A stretch of DNA of 64,000 nucleotides from Verrucomicrobiota bacterium. Lineage in GTDB: Bacteria; Verrucomicrobiota; Verrucomicrobiia; Limisphaerales; J093. The notes beneath the pieces are model-generated. The model saw only the letters and a list, made by a program, of their open reading frames with translations. It searched no databases and was not told the DNA's origin. Positions 40,898-50,286 of the stretch are shown here, piece by piece; positions within the stretch are counted from its first letter, which is position 1; every line of letters begins with the position of its first letter. The DNA lies in the NCBI GenBank assembly GCA_027493615.1, contig JAOSKK010000036.1:124001-188000 (forward strand), written 5' to 3'. A program made the translations under genes and the position numbers.

Positions 40898-41547
40898 TGC
40901 CGGACCTGCGCCAACAACTCGAGGGCAGCCTCGGTGGCCGCGCCTGTCTGGTGGGCGTCGGCAACGTGGACCTCGGCGATGACGGCTTCGGCGTGCGGTT
41001 GGCCGAGCGCGTGGAGGCGGGGTTGGGGCGACGGGAACCACGGGGGTGCAGGCTGGAAGCCCGCACCACAACCACATCCCCGGAGCGCAGGCTGGAAGCC
41101 CGCATGACAACCACATCCCCGGGCAGGCTGGAAGCCCGCACCACATGCCCGGACGTCGTGGTGGCCGGGGTGACGCCAGAGGCGCACCTGGCCGCGCTGA
41201 GGGGTGGGCAGTACGACACGGTCATCTTTCTGGACGCCGTCGAGTTCGGTGGCGACCCGGGTGCGGCAGTGTGGCTTGAGGCGGAGCAGATGGCGGTGCG
41301 GTGTCCGCAGATCTCGACGCACAAGCTCTCGCTCGGGTTGTTGGCGCGGCTGATTGAGGACGGCCGTTGGACGCGGGTGCGGCTCCTGGGGTCCAGCCCG
41401 CGTCGTTGCGGACGGGTGCGGGTTTGTCGGCGCCGGTGGCAACCACGCTCGAGCTGCTGGCCGAATGGATCCTGGAGTTCGCGCGGGACGGTGGACCCGT
41501 GGCAGACGGGCGTGGTTGGGAGGACGGGCATCACCCCGGGCCCTTAG
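40897..41547 (+). CDS. HycI-type hydrogenase maturation protease carrying an in-frame repeat insertion (frameshifted)
   Basis: The start ACLVGVGNVDLGDDGFGVRL matches the first metal-binding motif of HycI/HyaD proteases, which cut the C-terminal tail of the [NiFe] large subunit after nickel insertion. Further motifs are VIFLDAVEFGGDPGA and STHKLSLGLLARLI, and after a break near 41390, LGVQPASLRTGAGLSAPV. About 36 residues (roughly 41036-41150, read GCRLEARTTTTSPERRLEAR and on) do not belong to the family: they are three REP-A copies whose lengths preserve the frame. Its expected substrate is the large subunit encoded at 45509, which has a matching cleavable tail. The true stop is uncertain, at 41547 or 41657. 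Confidence 0.85.
   Translation: MPDLRQQLEGSLGGRACLVGVGNVDLGDDGFGVRLAERVEAGLGRREPRGCRLEARTTTTSPERRLEARMTTTSPGRLEARTTCPDVVVAGVTPEAHLAALRGGQYDTVIFLDAVEFGGDPGAAVWLEAEQMAVRCPQISTHKLSLGLLARLIEDGRWTRVRLLGSSPRRCGRVRVCRRRWQPRSSCWPNGSWSSRGTVDPWQTGVVGRTGITPGP
41046..41144 (-). repeat. Array of three REP-A repeats inside the maturation protease gene
   Basis: Copies lie at 41046-41069, 41085-41108 and 41121-41144, all in the same orientation, with starts 39 and 36 bases apart (both multiples of three). The spacers share ACAACCACATCCCCGG. The core is GCAGGCTGGAAGCCCGC, as at 5107, 10728, 16211, 54210 and 54436. Confidence 0.95.
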
Positions 41548-41650
41548 CCCAGTTCACATCGGACTTCGGACTTCGGACATCGAACATCGAACCTCCTGCG
41601 TCCCACTTCGCCCTTCGCGCTTGGCCCTTCGCCCTTCCCAGCCCTCCTCC
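41548..41650 (+). repeat. Low-complexity spacer between protease and antiporter genes
   Basis: This stretch is built from degenerate tandem words: TCGGACTTCGGACTTCGGAC then CATCGAACATCGAAC and later CTTCGCCCTTCG. It looks like an intergenic simple repeat rather than coding sequence. Comparable runs occur at 48160-48238 and near 35636. Confidence 0.7.
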
Positions 41651-43566
41651 ATGCTGACCTCCGCCCAATGCGTCCTTGGCTCGCTGCTGGTGTGCATCGG
41701 CGGCGCCGGACTGACATGGGGGCTGGCGCGGCACCGGACGCTGGCGGGCTGGGTGGCGTTTGCCGCGATTGCCGCGTCGAGCGGGCTGGCGCTTTACGCG
41801 GCGGGCTGGACGCTGGTGAACGGGCCGGCGCCGGTGGAGACCTTCCTCACGGTCCCCGCGCTGGGGTTTGCCTTGAAGGTCCATGTGGACGGGTTGACGG
41901 CCTGGTTCATCGGGCTGATTGCGAGCATCGCGTTGCCGGCGAGCTTCTTCTCGATCCCGTACCTGGCGCACTATCCCGAGTACGGTGTGGGGCGGTACTA
42001 CCCGAACCTGCTGCTGTTTGTGGCGGCCATGTACGGGCTGGTGAGCACCACGGACATGATGTGGTTCTTCTTCATCTTCTGGCAGATGATGACGCTGCCG
42101 GGGTACGCGCTGATCCGGTTCGAGCACCGGAACCCGGCCAACCGGCGGGCGGCGAACAAGTATCTCTGGATGATGCAACTGGCCTGCGTGTTGACGATGG
42201 CCGGGGCGGAGATCCTGGCGGTGAGCAGCGCGCGGCTGGGGCCGGGCGAGTTCAAGTACGACTTCGACTCGGTGAGTGCGCATGTGCCGACCTTGCTGGC
42301 GAACCGCCCGGGCCTGGTGGCGCTGGCGCTGGGGCTGTTCCTCGCCGGGTTCGGGATCAAGCTGGGGATGTGGCCGTTCGGGCAGGTGTGGTTGCCGGAC
42401 GCGCATCCGGCGGCGCCTTCCCCGGTGAGTGCACTGCTGTCGGGGGTGATGATCAAGACGGGGGGTGTACGGGCTGATGCGGTACTTCCTGTGGCTGGTG
42501 CCGGCGGAGGCGCAGGGATCGTATCCGGTGGGCACGTGGGGCCTGGTGATGGCGGGGTTGGGCACCGTGACGCTGTTCACCGGCACCATGCAGGCGCTCA
42601 AGCAGGAGCAGACGAAACGGCTCCTCGCCTTCCACAGCATCGGGCAGGCGGGCTACATCCTGCTCGGGCTCGGGACGTGTCTGGCGCTGTTGCCGGCGTC
42701 GGACTGGGGGGTGATTGCACTGGCGACGACGGCGTTCTTCGGGGCCCTGTTTCACACGCTGAACCATGCGCTGTTCAAGAGCCTGCTGTTCCTGAATGCC
42801 GGGGCGCTGCTGGCGGCGACGCATACCCAGGACCTGAACCGGCTGGGCGGGCTCCTGCGCTGGATGCCCGTCACGGCGGTCGCCACGCTGATGGCCTCTT
42901 TCTCGATTGCCGGGGTGCCGTTGTTCAACGGGTTTGTGAGCAAGTGGTGCATCTTCAGCGCGGCGGTGCAGGGGGGGCCGTGGGCGGCGGCGCTGCCGGT
43001 GCTGGCGCTGATCGGGATCCTGACAAGCGCGCTGACACTGGCGTCGTTCATCAAGTTCTTTGGCGCGAGCTTTCTGGGCCGCACCAGCACGCATGTGGCG
43101 GCGTGTGCGGCGGGGCGCGACACGCTGGAAGTGGGCTGGATGATGCGGGTGCCGCAGATGCTGCTGGCGGGGGCGTGTCTGACGCTGGGCTTGCTGCCGT
43201 TCCTGGCGGTGCGGTTGTACGAGGCGGGGATCGAGGCGAGGCCAGCAGGGGCTGGGGGTGTTGCTGGCACGGGCGGCCGGCGCCGAGGGCGGCTGGTGGG
43301 CGGGGGTCGGAGCGGTCGACAGCCGGATGCAGTTCGCACCGCTGGTGCTGGCCTTGACGTTGGCCCTGGCGTTTGGCGTGGCCCTGGGTTTGAGCCGGCT
43401 CGGCGGCGCGGGCCGACGGGTGACGGTGCCGTGGCTCTGCGGGTACGCGCAGGAGGCGGAGGCAAACCGGTACGGCGCGCACCATTTTTACGTCGAGTTG
43501 AAACGTCATTTCCGCTGGCTGGGCGGCGAACCGCACACGCGGAGCGGGAAAGGAAAGGTCTCGTGA
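41651..43566 (+). CDS. MrpD/NuoL-like antiporter subunit of the group 4 hydrogenase, first copy (frameshifted)
   Basis: The product is about 638 residues with 14 or more membrane helices. It has the proton-channel family signature MYGLVSTTDMMWFFFIFWQM, then WLPDAHPAAPSPVSALLSG and MIKTGVYGLMRYFLWLVPAE, and FHTLNHALFKSLLFLNAG. It is related to HyfB/HycC and NuoL/M, which couple electron flow to ion pumping. The frame breaks in the G run at 42460-42465; the paralogue downstream shows five bases are expected there. A second break near 43235 leads to the tail ending HFYVELKRHFRWLGGEPHTR. The gene is followed 17 bases later by its paralogue. Confidence 0.88.
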
Positions 43567-43583
43567 AGGCCTGAGGGGTGTCG

Positions 43584-45503
43584 ATGCTGACTGCGGAACA
43601 AGCTGTGTTGGTGGCGATGGTGCTCTGCCTGGGCGGGGCGCTGGTGACGCTGGTGTTGCACCGTTGGCGGCGCGGGGTGGGCTGGGTGGCATTCGGGACC
43701 GTGGCCGTGGCGAGCGGGCTGGTGCTGGCAGGGGTGGTCCGGGTGCTGACGGAGGGCGGGTCACGCGATCACGTTTCTGGCCTTTCCGCCGCTGGGCTTC
43801 GCGCTGCGGCTGTATGTGGACGGGCTGAGCGCGGTGTTCCTGGGGCTGATTGCGTTCGTGGCGTTGCCGGCGTCGTTCTACTCGATCGACTACATGGCGC
43901 ATCACCAGGAGCATGGGCTCGGAAGGTACTATCCGAACCTGCTGGTGTTCCTGGCGGCGATGTACGGGCTGGTGAGCACCACGGACATGATGTGGTTCTT
44001 CTTCATCTTCTGGCAGATGATGACCTGGACCGGCTGGGGCCTGATCCAGTACGAACGGCGCAAGCCGCAGAACGTGCGCGCCGCGTGGCGCTACCTCTGG
44101 ATGATGCAACTGGCCTGCGCCGTGACCATGATCGGGGCCGGTCTGGTGGCCAGCGAACCGGTCGTGACCCCGGCGGGCGAAGCCCTGATGCGATATGACT
44201 TCGATGCGATCAGCCATCAACTCGGGGACCGGCTGCGGCTGAACAGCGGCCGGGTGGGGGTGGCGTTCGCGCTGTTCCTGGTCGGGTTTGGCATCAAGTG
44301 CGGTCTGTGGCCGTTCGGGGCGTTCTGGCTGCCGGACGCGCATCCCGCGGCGCCGTCGCCCGTGAGTGCGCTGCTCTCCGGCGTGATGATCAAGACGGGC
44401 GTCTACGGGCTGATGCGGTACTTCCTGTGGCTGGTGCCGGCGGAGGCGCGGCTGAACTATCCGTTGTCGCTGTGGGGCGGGGTGCTGCTGGTGCTGGGCA
44501 CGATCACGCTGTTCACGGGGGCGGTGCAGGGCTTGAACCAGCACCAGACCAAGCGGCTGCTGGCCTTTTCGAGCATCAGCCAGGTGGGGTACATCGTGTT
44601 CGGGCTGGGCGCATGCCTGTTGCTGTTGCCGGCGCGGGATCAGTTGCTGCTGACGCTGGCGCCGGCGGCCTTCTACGGTGCGTTGTTCCACACGGTGAAC
44701 CACGGGCTGTTCAAGAGCCTCCTGTTCCTCAACGCGGGGGCCGTGCTGCACGCGACGGGGACGCAGAACCTGAACAAGCTGGGCGGGCTGCTGCGGTTGA
44801 TGCCCGTGACGGGTGTGCTGGCGTTGATCGGGTCGTTCGCCATCGCCGGGGTGCCGCTGTTCAACGGCTACGTCAGCAAGTGGAGCATCTACGTGGCGGC
44901 CATCCACGGCGGGACAGCGGTGCGGTTGCTGCCGGTCTGCGCGTTGGTGGCGATCCTCACCAGCGGCATCACGCTGGCGTTGTTCATGAAGTTCTACGGG
45001 CTGACGTTCCTGACGCGGCGCGGTCCGGTGGTGGCCGAGCACGCACGCCATCGGCGGCTCGAAGTCGGGGGCAAGATGGTGGCGGCGCAACTGGCCCTGG
45101 GCGGGGTCTGCGTGGTGTTCGGGCTGCTCCCGATGCTGCCGCTGACGCTGGTGGGCCGCGCGATCCAGGCCAGCCGGCAGGGCTTGGGTGAGTTGCTGGC
45201 CGACTCCGCCCCGCTGGCTGCGGCCTGGAGCGCCGTCAGCGAATTCGGCGAACGGGCAGTTGTGGCGCCGCTGGCCGTGCTGGTCGTGGTGGTGGTGCTG
45301 TTCTCCCTGGTCCGCTGGCTGGGCCGGCTGGGGGATCGACCCGTCGGGCGACCGCGCCGTGGCTGTGCGGCTATGCCAGCGAACGGCAGGTCAACCGCCT
45401 GCCCGCCCGCGGCCTTTACGGCGAGGTGAAACGTTACTTCCGCTGGCTCGGCGGCCAGGCCCGGGCGGACAGTGAGGAACCGGTGTCGGGTTCGACCCCT
45501 TGA
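43584..45503 (+). CDS. MrpD/NuoL-like antiporter subunit of the group 4 hydrogenase, second copy (frameshifted)
   Basis: The product is about 638 residues, closely similar to the first copy across its length: the two share long identical runs such as AAMYGLVSTTDMMWFFFIFW and YGLMRYFLWLVPAEA, and both end in a KRxFRWLGG motif. It is therefore a tandem duplicate. Breaks lie near 43757, before ITFLAFPPLGFALRLYVDGL, and near 45340, before the tail WLCGYASERQVNRLPARGLY. With two such subunits the complex could move more ions per H2 than a single-antiporter Mbh type. It ends five bases before the start of the large subunit gene. Confidence 0.88.
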
Positions 45504-45508
45504 TTGCC

Positions 45509-47199
45509 ATGCGCGCACACGAGACGCTCAACCAGTTGAAGGCGCGGTTCGGGGCCGCCCTTGAACGCGCCGACCTCCCCCAGCGACGGCCGGCTCTTCG
45601 TGTACGTGGACCCGGCCCGCGTGCGGGATCTCTGCCGGTACCTGTTCCGCGACCTCGACGCGCGCTACGTCATCAGCATCGGGGCCGACGACCGCCCGTT
45701 CTCCGGCCGGTTCATGGTCGCGCACAACTTCGCCTTCGACCGCGATCATCTGCTGTGCAGCGTGCTGGCATTGCTGCCGGGAGACGCGCCGCGGATCGAC
45801 AGCATCACTGGGGATGTCCCGGCGGCGGGTTGGGCCGAACGCGAGTTCCGCGATCTGGTGGGCATCGAGCCCGTCGGCCATCATTATCCCAAGCGGCTGG
45901 TTCTGCCCGACGGTTGGCCGGAGGGCCAGCATCCGTTGCGGAAGGACGTTCCCTGGGACCACGTGCCGGAAGGCTTCGATCCCGAGCGCGAGTTCAAGTT
46001 CGACGAACCGCCGGAAGGCTGCACCGTCGTGCCCTTCGGCCCATTCCACCCGACACTCGATGAGCCGGCTCACTTCCGTCTCTACCTCGACGGCGAGGTG
46101 GTGCGCGGGTGCGAGTACCGCGGGTTCATGGTCCATCGTGGCATCGAGAAGCTGGCCGAGTCGGTGCTGACGTACAACGACATCCCGATGGCGGCCGAGC
46201 GGATCTGCGGCATCTGCGGCTGCGTGCACAACGTGGCCTACGCCCAGGCGGTCGAGAGCGCCGCGACCGTGCCGGTCCCGCCGCGGGCCGAGTACATCCG
46301 CACGGTCATGCTCGAACTCGAGCGTCTCCACAGCCACCTGCTGTGGGTGGGGTTGGCCTGTCGCATCGTGGGGTTCGACACCCTCTTCATGCAGAGCTTC
46401 CGCATCCGCGAACCGGTGATGTGGATCGCCGAGAAGATCAGCGGCAACCGCAAGACCTACGCCCTCTGCGTCATCGGCGGTGTCCGCTGGGACATCACCC
46501 CCGAGCTCAAGAACGAGTTGCGGGCGGTCCTCGACAAACTCGAAGCCGAATGGCGCCCGGTGGTGGCCGCGGTCAGCCGGGACAAGAACATCCAGAAACG
46601 CACCCGGGGCGTGGGCGTGACGTCGCCGAAGCTCGTCAAGGAAATGGGCCTCATCGGCCCCGTGGCGCGGGCCGCCGGGTGGACATCGACGCGCGCCGCG
46701 ACCATCCCTACGCCGCGTACGATCGCGTCGAGTTTGGCGTCATCACGGCACCGGACGGCGATGTGTGGTCGCGGGTGGTGGTGCGGATGCTCGAGGTGTT
46801 CGAGTCCATCCGGATCATCCGCCAGTGTCTCGAGAAGCTCGAGCCCGGTCCCCTGCAGACGAACCTCGCTGCCGAGCTCCCCGTCGGCCGGCTCGGGTTG
46901 TCGTCGGTCGAGGCGCCGCGGGGCGAGTCGCATCACTTTGTCATCACCGGCGAGAACAACCGGCCCCGGCGCTGGCGGGGTGCGGGCGCCGACGTACCAG
47001 AACCTCCAGGGAATCCCCGCCATGATCCGGGGACCAGCAACTGGCCGACATGACCATTTCCCTGGGCAGCATCGATCCGTGCTTCTCCTGCACGGACCGC
47101 CTCGAGACCGTGGATCTCCGGACGCAGTCGGTGCGCGTCTGGACCCAGGCCGAGCTGCTTCAGCTTGGCCGGCAAAGGAAAGGCGGATCCGTCCCATGA
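45509..47199 (+). CDS. Group 4 [NiFe]-hydrogenase large subunit with fused NuoC-like domain (frameshifted)
   Basis: The product is about 560 residues, HycE-like. The N-terminal 160 residues are a NuoC domain (HETLNQLKARFGAALERA, EREFRDLVGIEPVGHHYPKR). The NuoD/hydrogenase domain follows (YRGFMVHRGIEKLAESVLTY). Both nickel-binding motifs are present: ERICGICGCVHNVAYAQAVE (first pair of Cys) and SIDPCFSCTDRLETVDLRTQ (second pair), so it should be a catalytic hydrogenase rather than a complex I subunit. About 30 residues follow the last Cys, the tail removed by a HycI-type protease. Breaks lie near 45578, 46680, 46975 and 47030. Its stop overlaps the next ATG (ATGA). Confidence 0.92.
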
Positions 47200-48117
47200 C
47201 ACTGGCGCGCATCATCCTTGGTTGTCTGGCGAACGTGGCGCTCGTGCTGGCGGTGGCGCCGCTGTGCGAAGGCGTCCTGCGCAAGGTCACGGCCCGCATC
47301 CAGTCGCGTCAGGGCCCGCCCCCTCTGGCAGCCCTACTACGACCTGCTCAAGCTGCTCGGCAAGGAAGACCTCGAATCGGGCGAATCGCCGCTGATGCAG
47401 CGGTTCGCGGTGTATCTCTCGCTGGCGACGGTGTTGACCACCGCCTGCCTGATCCCCCTGGGCGCGCCGGTGCCGTTGAATGCCGGTGGCGACGCGATCC
47501 TGCTGATCTACCTGCTGACGCTGAGCGGGGTGTGCACGTTGCTGGCGGGGTTGGCGGCCGGGTCGACCTATTCGCTGCTGGGCATCAGCCGGGAGATGAT
47601 GGCGATGATTGCCCTGGAACCGCTGTTCGCCGTCGCCATCGTCGTCGGCGCGGTGCACACGCAGACCTTCCGGCTTGACACCGTGTTGAACGGCGCGGTG
47701 TACGCGGGGGACGGCTTCCCGTGGTCGGGGGTCTTGCTGCTGCTGATCATGCTGCTGTCGTTCCAGGCCTTTGTGCAGCGGGTGCCGTTCGACACGGCGG
47801 AAGCCGAGACCGAGCTGATGGAGGGGCCGCTGATCGAGTACTCGGGGCCGAAGCTTGCGCTGTTCAAGTATGCGCAGATGGCGCGGCTGGTGGTTCACAG
47901 TGCGCTGTTTGTGAACCTGTTTCTGCCCTGGGGCAACGCGCTGGCCTTCCCGCTGGGCTGGCTGTGGTTCTGGGTGAAAGTCTTCGCGCTCGTGTTGGTC
48001 GTGACGGTCGTGGCCGCCACGCACGCGCGCTACCGGATCGACCAGGCGCTGCGGTACTACGCCGGCTTGTTGGCCGTGGCGATGGGCGCCCTCGTCCTCG
48101 CCAGCTTCGGGCTGTGA
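47196..48117 (+). CDS. NuoH/HyfC-like membrane anchor subunit (frameshifted)
   Basis: The product is about 307 residues with eight or so membrane helices: MTLARIILGCLANVALVLAV at the start, CEGVLRKVTARIQSRQGPPL and WQPYYDLLKLLGKEDLES, the conserved loop of NuoH/HycD that meets the hydrogenase core, and later FVQRVPFDTAEAETELMEGP, the quinone-loop-like acidic segment kept in the family. It anchors the large and small subunits and forms part of the ion path. One break near 47320 lies in a run of Cs. The start overlaps the large subunit stop. Confidence 0.9.
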
Positions 48118-48239
48118 ACCATGACCTTGCCGCTCCCCTCACTGCCCGTTGCGCCGGGCCCGTTGAACGTTGAGCGTTGGACGTTGAACGTTGAACGTTC
48201 GCCCTTCGGACTTCGCCCTTCGCCCTTCGGACTTCCCTT
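48118..48239 (+). repeat. Low-complexity spacer of degenerate 7-9 bp words
   Basis: Repeated words TTGAACGTTG and CTTCGCCCTTCGGACTTC fill 48160-48238, immediately before the ferredoxin-subunit ATG. No ORF of interest is seen. Confidence 0.65.
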
Positions 48240-48764
48240 ATGTCCATTCTCAGCAAGCTTCGTGAAGCGGTCGTCTGCCTGAAGGCCGGGCGGGTGACGC
48301 TGCCGTACCCGGCGCAGCCGCAGCCGGTGCCTGCCAGGTTCCGGGGCCGACCGATCTTCGACGCCGCCCGGTGCATCGGCTGCGCGGGGTGCGCCAACAA
48401 CTGCCCCGCGCGCGAGATACTCGTGTACGACCTCTGCCAGGAGGTGCGGGTCATGAAGTACCTGGGCCGGCGCTGCACGTATTGCGGGCGCTGCGCTGAT
48501 GTCTGCCCGGAAAAGGCCATCACCATGAGCCACGAGTTCGAGAATGCCACCGACACGATTGCGGACATCCAACAGCACCTGGACCTGTTCATGAGCACGT
48601 GCCAGCGCTGTGGCCGATGTTTCAAGGAACCCAGCCCGCTCGATCAGCTCAAGCTCAAGGGCTATCGCATGGATGACCTCGGCAGCGAGCGCTGGATCTT
48701 CCGGTCGAAAACGTTCCTCGATGAGGAACAAACCGTGGACGACATCCGGATCGAACTGGATTGA
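48240..48764 (+). CDS. NuoI/HyfH-like ferredoxin subunit
   Basis: The protein is 174 residues, intact. It starts MSILSKLREAVVCLKAGRVT and carries two classical [4Fe-4S] motifs, CIGCAGCANNCP and CTYCGRCADVCP, as in HycF/HyfH and NuoI, plus an additional CQRCGRCF near residue 122 that may hold or gate another cluster. It should pass electrons from the HydB-type chain to the small subunit. The rest of the operon continues after a GxxExxY gene. Confidence 0.92.
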   Translation: MSILSKLREAVVCLKAGRVTLPYPAQPQPVPARFRGRPIFDAARCIGCAGCANNCPAREILVYDLCQEVRVMKYLGRRCTYCGRCADVCPEKAITMSHEFENATDTIADIQQHLDLFMSTCQRCGRCFKEPSPLDQLKLKGYRMDDLGSERWIFRSKTFLDEEQTVDDIRIELD

Positions 48765-48813
48765 ACAAAACAGAAGGAAAAGGGGCCCGCGAAACACGCG
48801 AAGCGACGCGAAA

Positions 48814-49209
48814 ATGGAAGAGAAGACCAGAGATCTGATCTACCCGGAGGAATGCTATGCCATCATGGGCGCGTGCTTCGCGGTGTATCGGGAGAAGGGA
48901 TGCGGGTTCCTCGAACCGGTGTACCAGGAGTGTCTCGGAATCGAGTTCGAATACCTCGGTTTGCCGGCGGTGCCGAAGCCACGCATCGAACTGACGTACC
49001 GCGGGCAGGTCCTGCAAAGTCGATACGAGCCGGACTACACTTGCTATGGGAAGATCGTGGTCGAACTCAAGGCGGTGAGCGCCCTGGCGGATGTCCACCG
49101 GGCAACCGTGCTGAATTATCTCAACGCGACCGGGTTCAAACTGGGACTGTTGGTGAACTTCGGCGCCTATCCCAAGCTGGAATGGGAACGAATCGTAAAC
49201 ACCCGCTAA
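48814..49209 (+). CDS. GxxExxY protein inserted in the hydrogenase operon
   Basis: The protein is 131 residues, intact. It shows the defining motif GCGFLEPVYQECL (GxxExxY) and the PDDEXK-type nuclease-like pattern YEPDYTCYGKIVVELKAVSA (Asp, Glu-x-Lys), then NYLNATGFKLGLLVNFGA, the standard family C-terminus. The function of the family is unproven. The gene is flanked by degenerate short repeats of words such as CACGCGAAGCGACGCG before it and ACGCGAAGAGACGCT after it, which are typical surroundings for this gene in many genomes and suggest that it moves as a cassette. Confidence 0.9.
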   Translation: MEEKTRDLIYPEECYAIMGACFAVYREKGCGFLEPVYQECLGIEFEYLGLPAVPKPRIELTYRGQVLQSRYEPDYTCYGKIVVELKAVSALADVHRATVLNYLNATGFKLGLLVNFGAYPKLEWERIVNTR

Positions 49210-49301
49210 GCACGCGAAGAGACGCTAAAGGGGAAGGGGACCCCGGAGGACTGAGCTCTTCGGTTCCTGGTTCTTTCGCGTCGGTTGGCGTCTTTAGCGG
49301 G
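49201..49301. repeat. Imperfect inverted repeat downstream of the GxxExxY gene
   Basis: Arms at 49201-49229 (CCCGCTAAGCACGCGAAGAG start) and 49273-49301 (ending GCGTCTTTAGCGGG) are near reverse complements. They overlap the end of the GxxExxY gene and fill the gap before the small-subunit gene. Confidence 0.65.
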
Positions 49302-49361
49302 CAGACTCCCCTTTCCTCCTCCTCTGTTCTTGGCAGGCAACCCTCGATTTAGCGGGTTTTT

Positions 49362-49897
49362 ATGTTACGGAAGCTTTGTCAGAAGATGTTCGGGCGATCG
49401 CTGTGGGTGTACCACGCCAACAGCGGCGGCTGCAACGGGTGCGACATCGAGGTGCTGAACGTCCTCACGCCCTACTACGATGCCGAACGCTTTGGCATCA
49501 AGTTGGTCGGGTCGCCGCGGCATGCCGACGTGATGCTGTGTCAGGGCCCGGCCATGCGTTCGACGGCCAAAGCCCTCCAACGCGCCTACGAAGCTATGCC
49601 GGCCCCGAAGCTGGTCTTTGCCATCGGTTCCTGCGCCTGCGGGGAGGCATCTGGCACGACATGTACAGCGTCCTGGGCCCGGTCGAGAAGCTGATCCCGG
49701 TGAACTTCTACATCCCGGGCTGCCCGCCGCGACCCGAGGCGATTCTGTACGGGGTGGCGGTGGCGCTGGGGTTGGTGGACAAGAAGACCGCGCCGGTGAA
49801 GTTCAAGCAGACCGAGCTGCCGATCCCGCGTTATCACCCCGAGGACCTGCGGGGCGAGGACGAGCTGGTCGTGTACGAGAAGATCGAGCGGGTCTGA
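49362..49897 (+). CDS. Group 4 [NiFe]-hydrogenase small subunit (frameshifted)
   Basis: The product is about 178 residues, NuoB/HycG-like. It keeps the proximal [4Fe-4S] ligands in SGGCNGCDIEVLNVLTPYYD, GSCAC and YIPGCPPRPEAILYGVA. It joins the large subunit and relays electrons to the Ni-Fe site. One break near 49645 (a G run in CTGCGGGGAGG) separates FAIGSCACG from the downstream segment GGIWHDMYSVLGPVEKLIPV. It is the last gene of the operon and is cut off from the rest by the GxxExxY cassette. Confidence 0.9.
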
Positions 49898-49934
49898 GCC
49901 AGTTCTGCCCCCTGACCCTTGCTCTCCAGGAACG

Positions 49935-50043
49935 GTGCACGAAAAGCGGCGGTGAACCCCCGCACTCCAGACGCTTCGCGATGGGCGCAGTTCGTCCGTT
50001 CCGCGCGAAGCGTCTGGAGTGCGTCCGGTTTACCGGCGCTTTC
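49935..50043 (+). repeat. 109-bp dyad element (REP-C), copy 1
   Basis: The element begins GTGCACGAAAAGCGG and contains inverted halves CACTCCAGACGCTTCGCG and CGCGAAGCGTCTGGAGTG. The same 109-bp element is present in reverse at 55059-55167 with about 85-90% identity. Confidence 0.93.
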
Positions 50044-50079
50044 AGGTTCACGGCTACCGAGCAGGTCCGAACGGAACAA

Positions 50080-50178
50080 GCCTCTTCCCTCGCGCTTTGA
50101 GCTTTGCGCCTGGAGCTTCCCTTGAGCTTGGAGCTTCCCTTGAGCTTTGACCTTTGAGCTTGGAGCTTCCCGACGGCT
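50080..50178 (+). repeat. Low-complexity tandem words upstream of the pilin-like gene
   Basis: The stretch repeats CTTGAGCTTGGAGCTTCC-type units with small variations. No coding signal is seen. It is comparable in style to the spacers at 41548 and 48118. Confidence 0.65.
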
Positions 50179-50286
50179 GTGCATTCGGAAGCACGCCCCC
50201 GGCAGCCGGATTCGCCCTTGTTGTCCCCCGGGATCGGCGCTAATTTTCGCCCCGTGGATCGGCAACGATCCCTGGCTGGAACGAAA

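Noticed and set aside
41046..41144. A short CRISPR array
   Set aside because: There are only three repeats, the spacers are similar to each other, no cas genes are near, and the same repeat is dispersed singly elsewhere.
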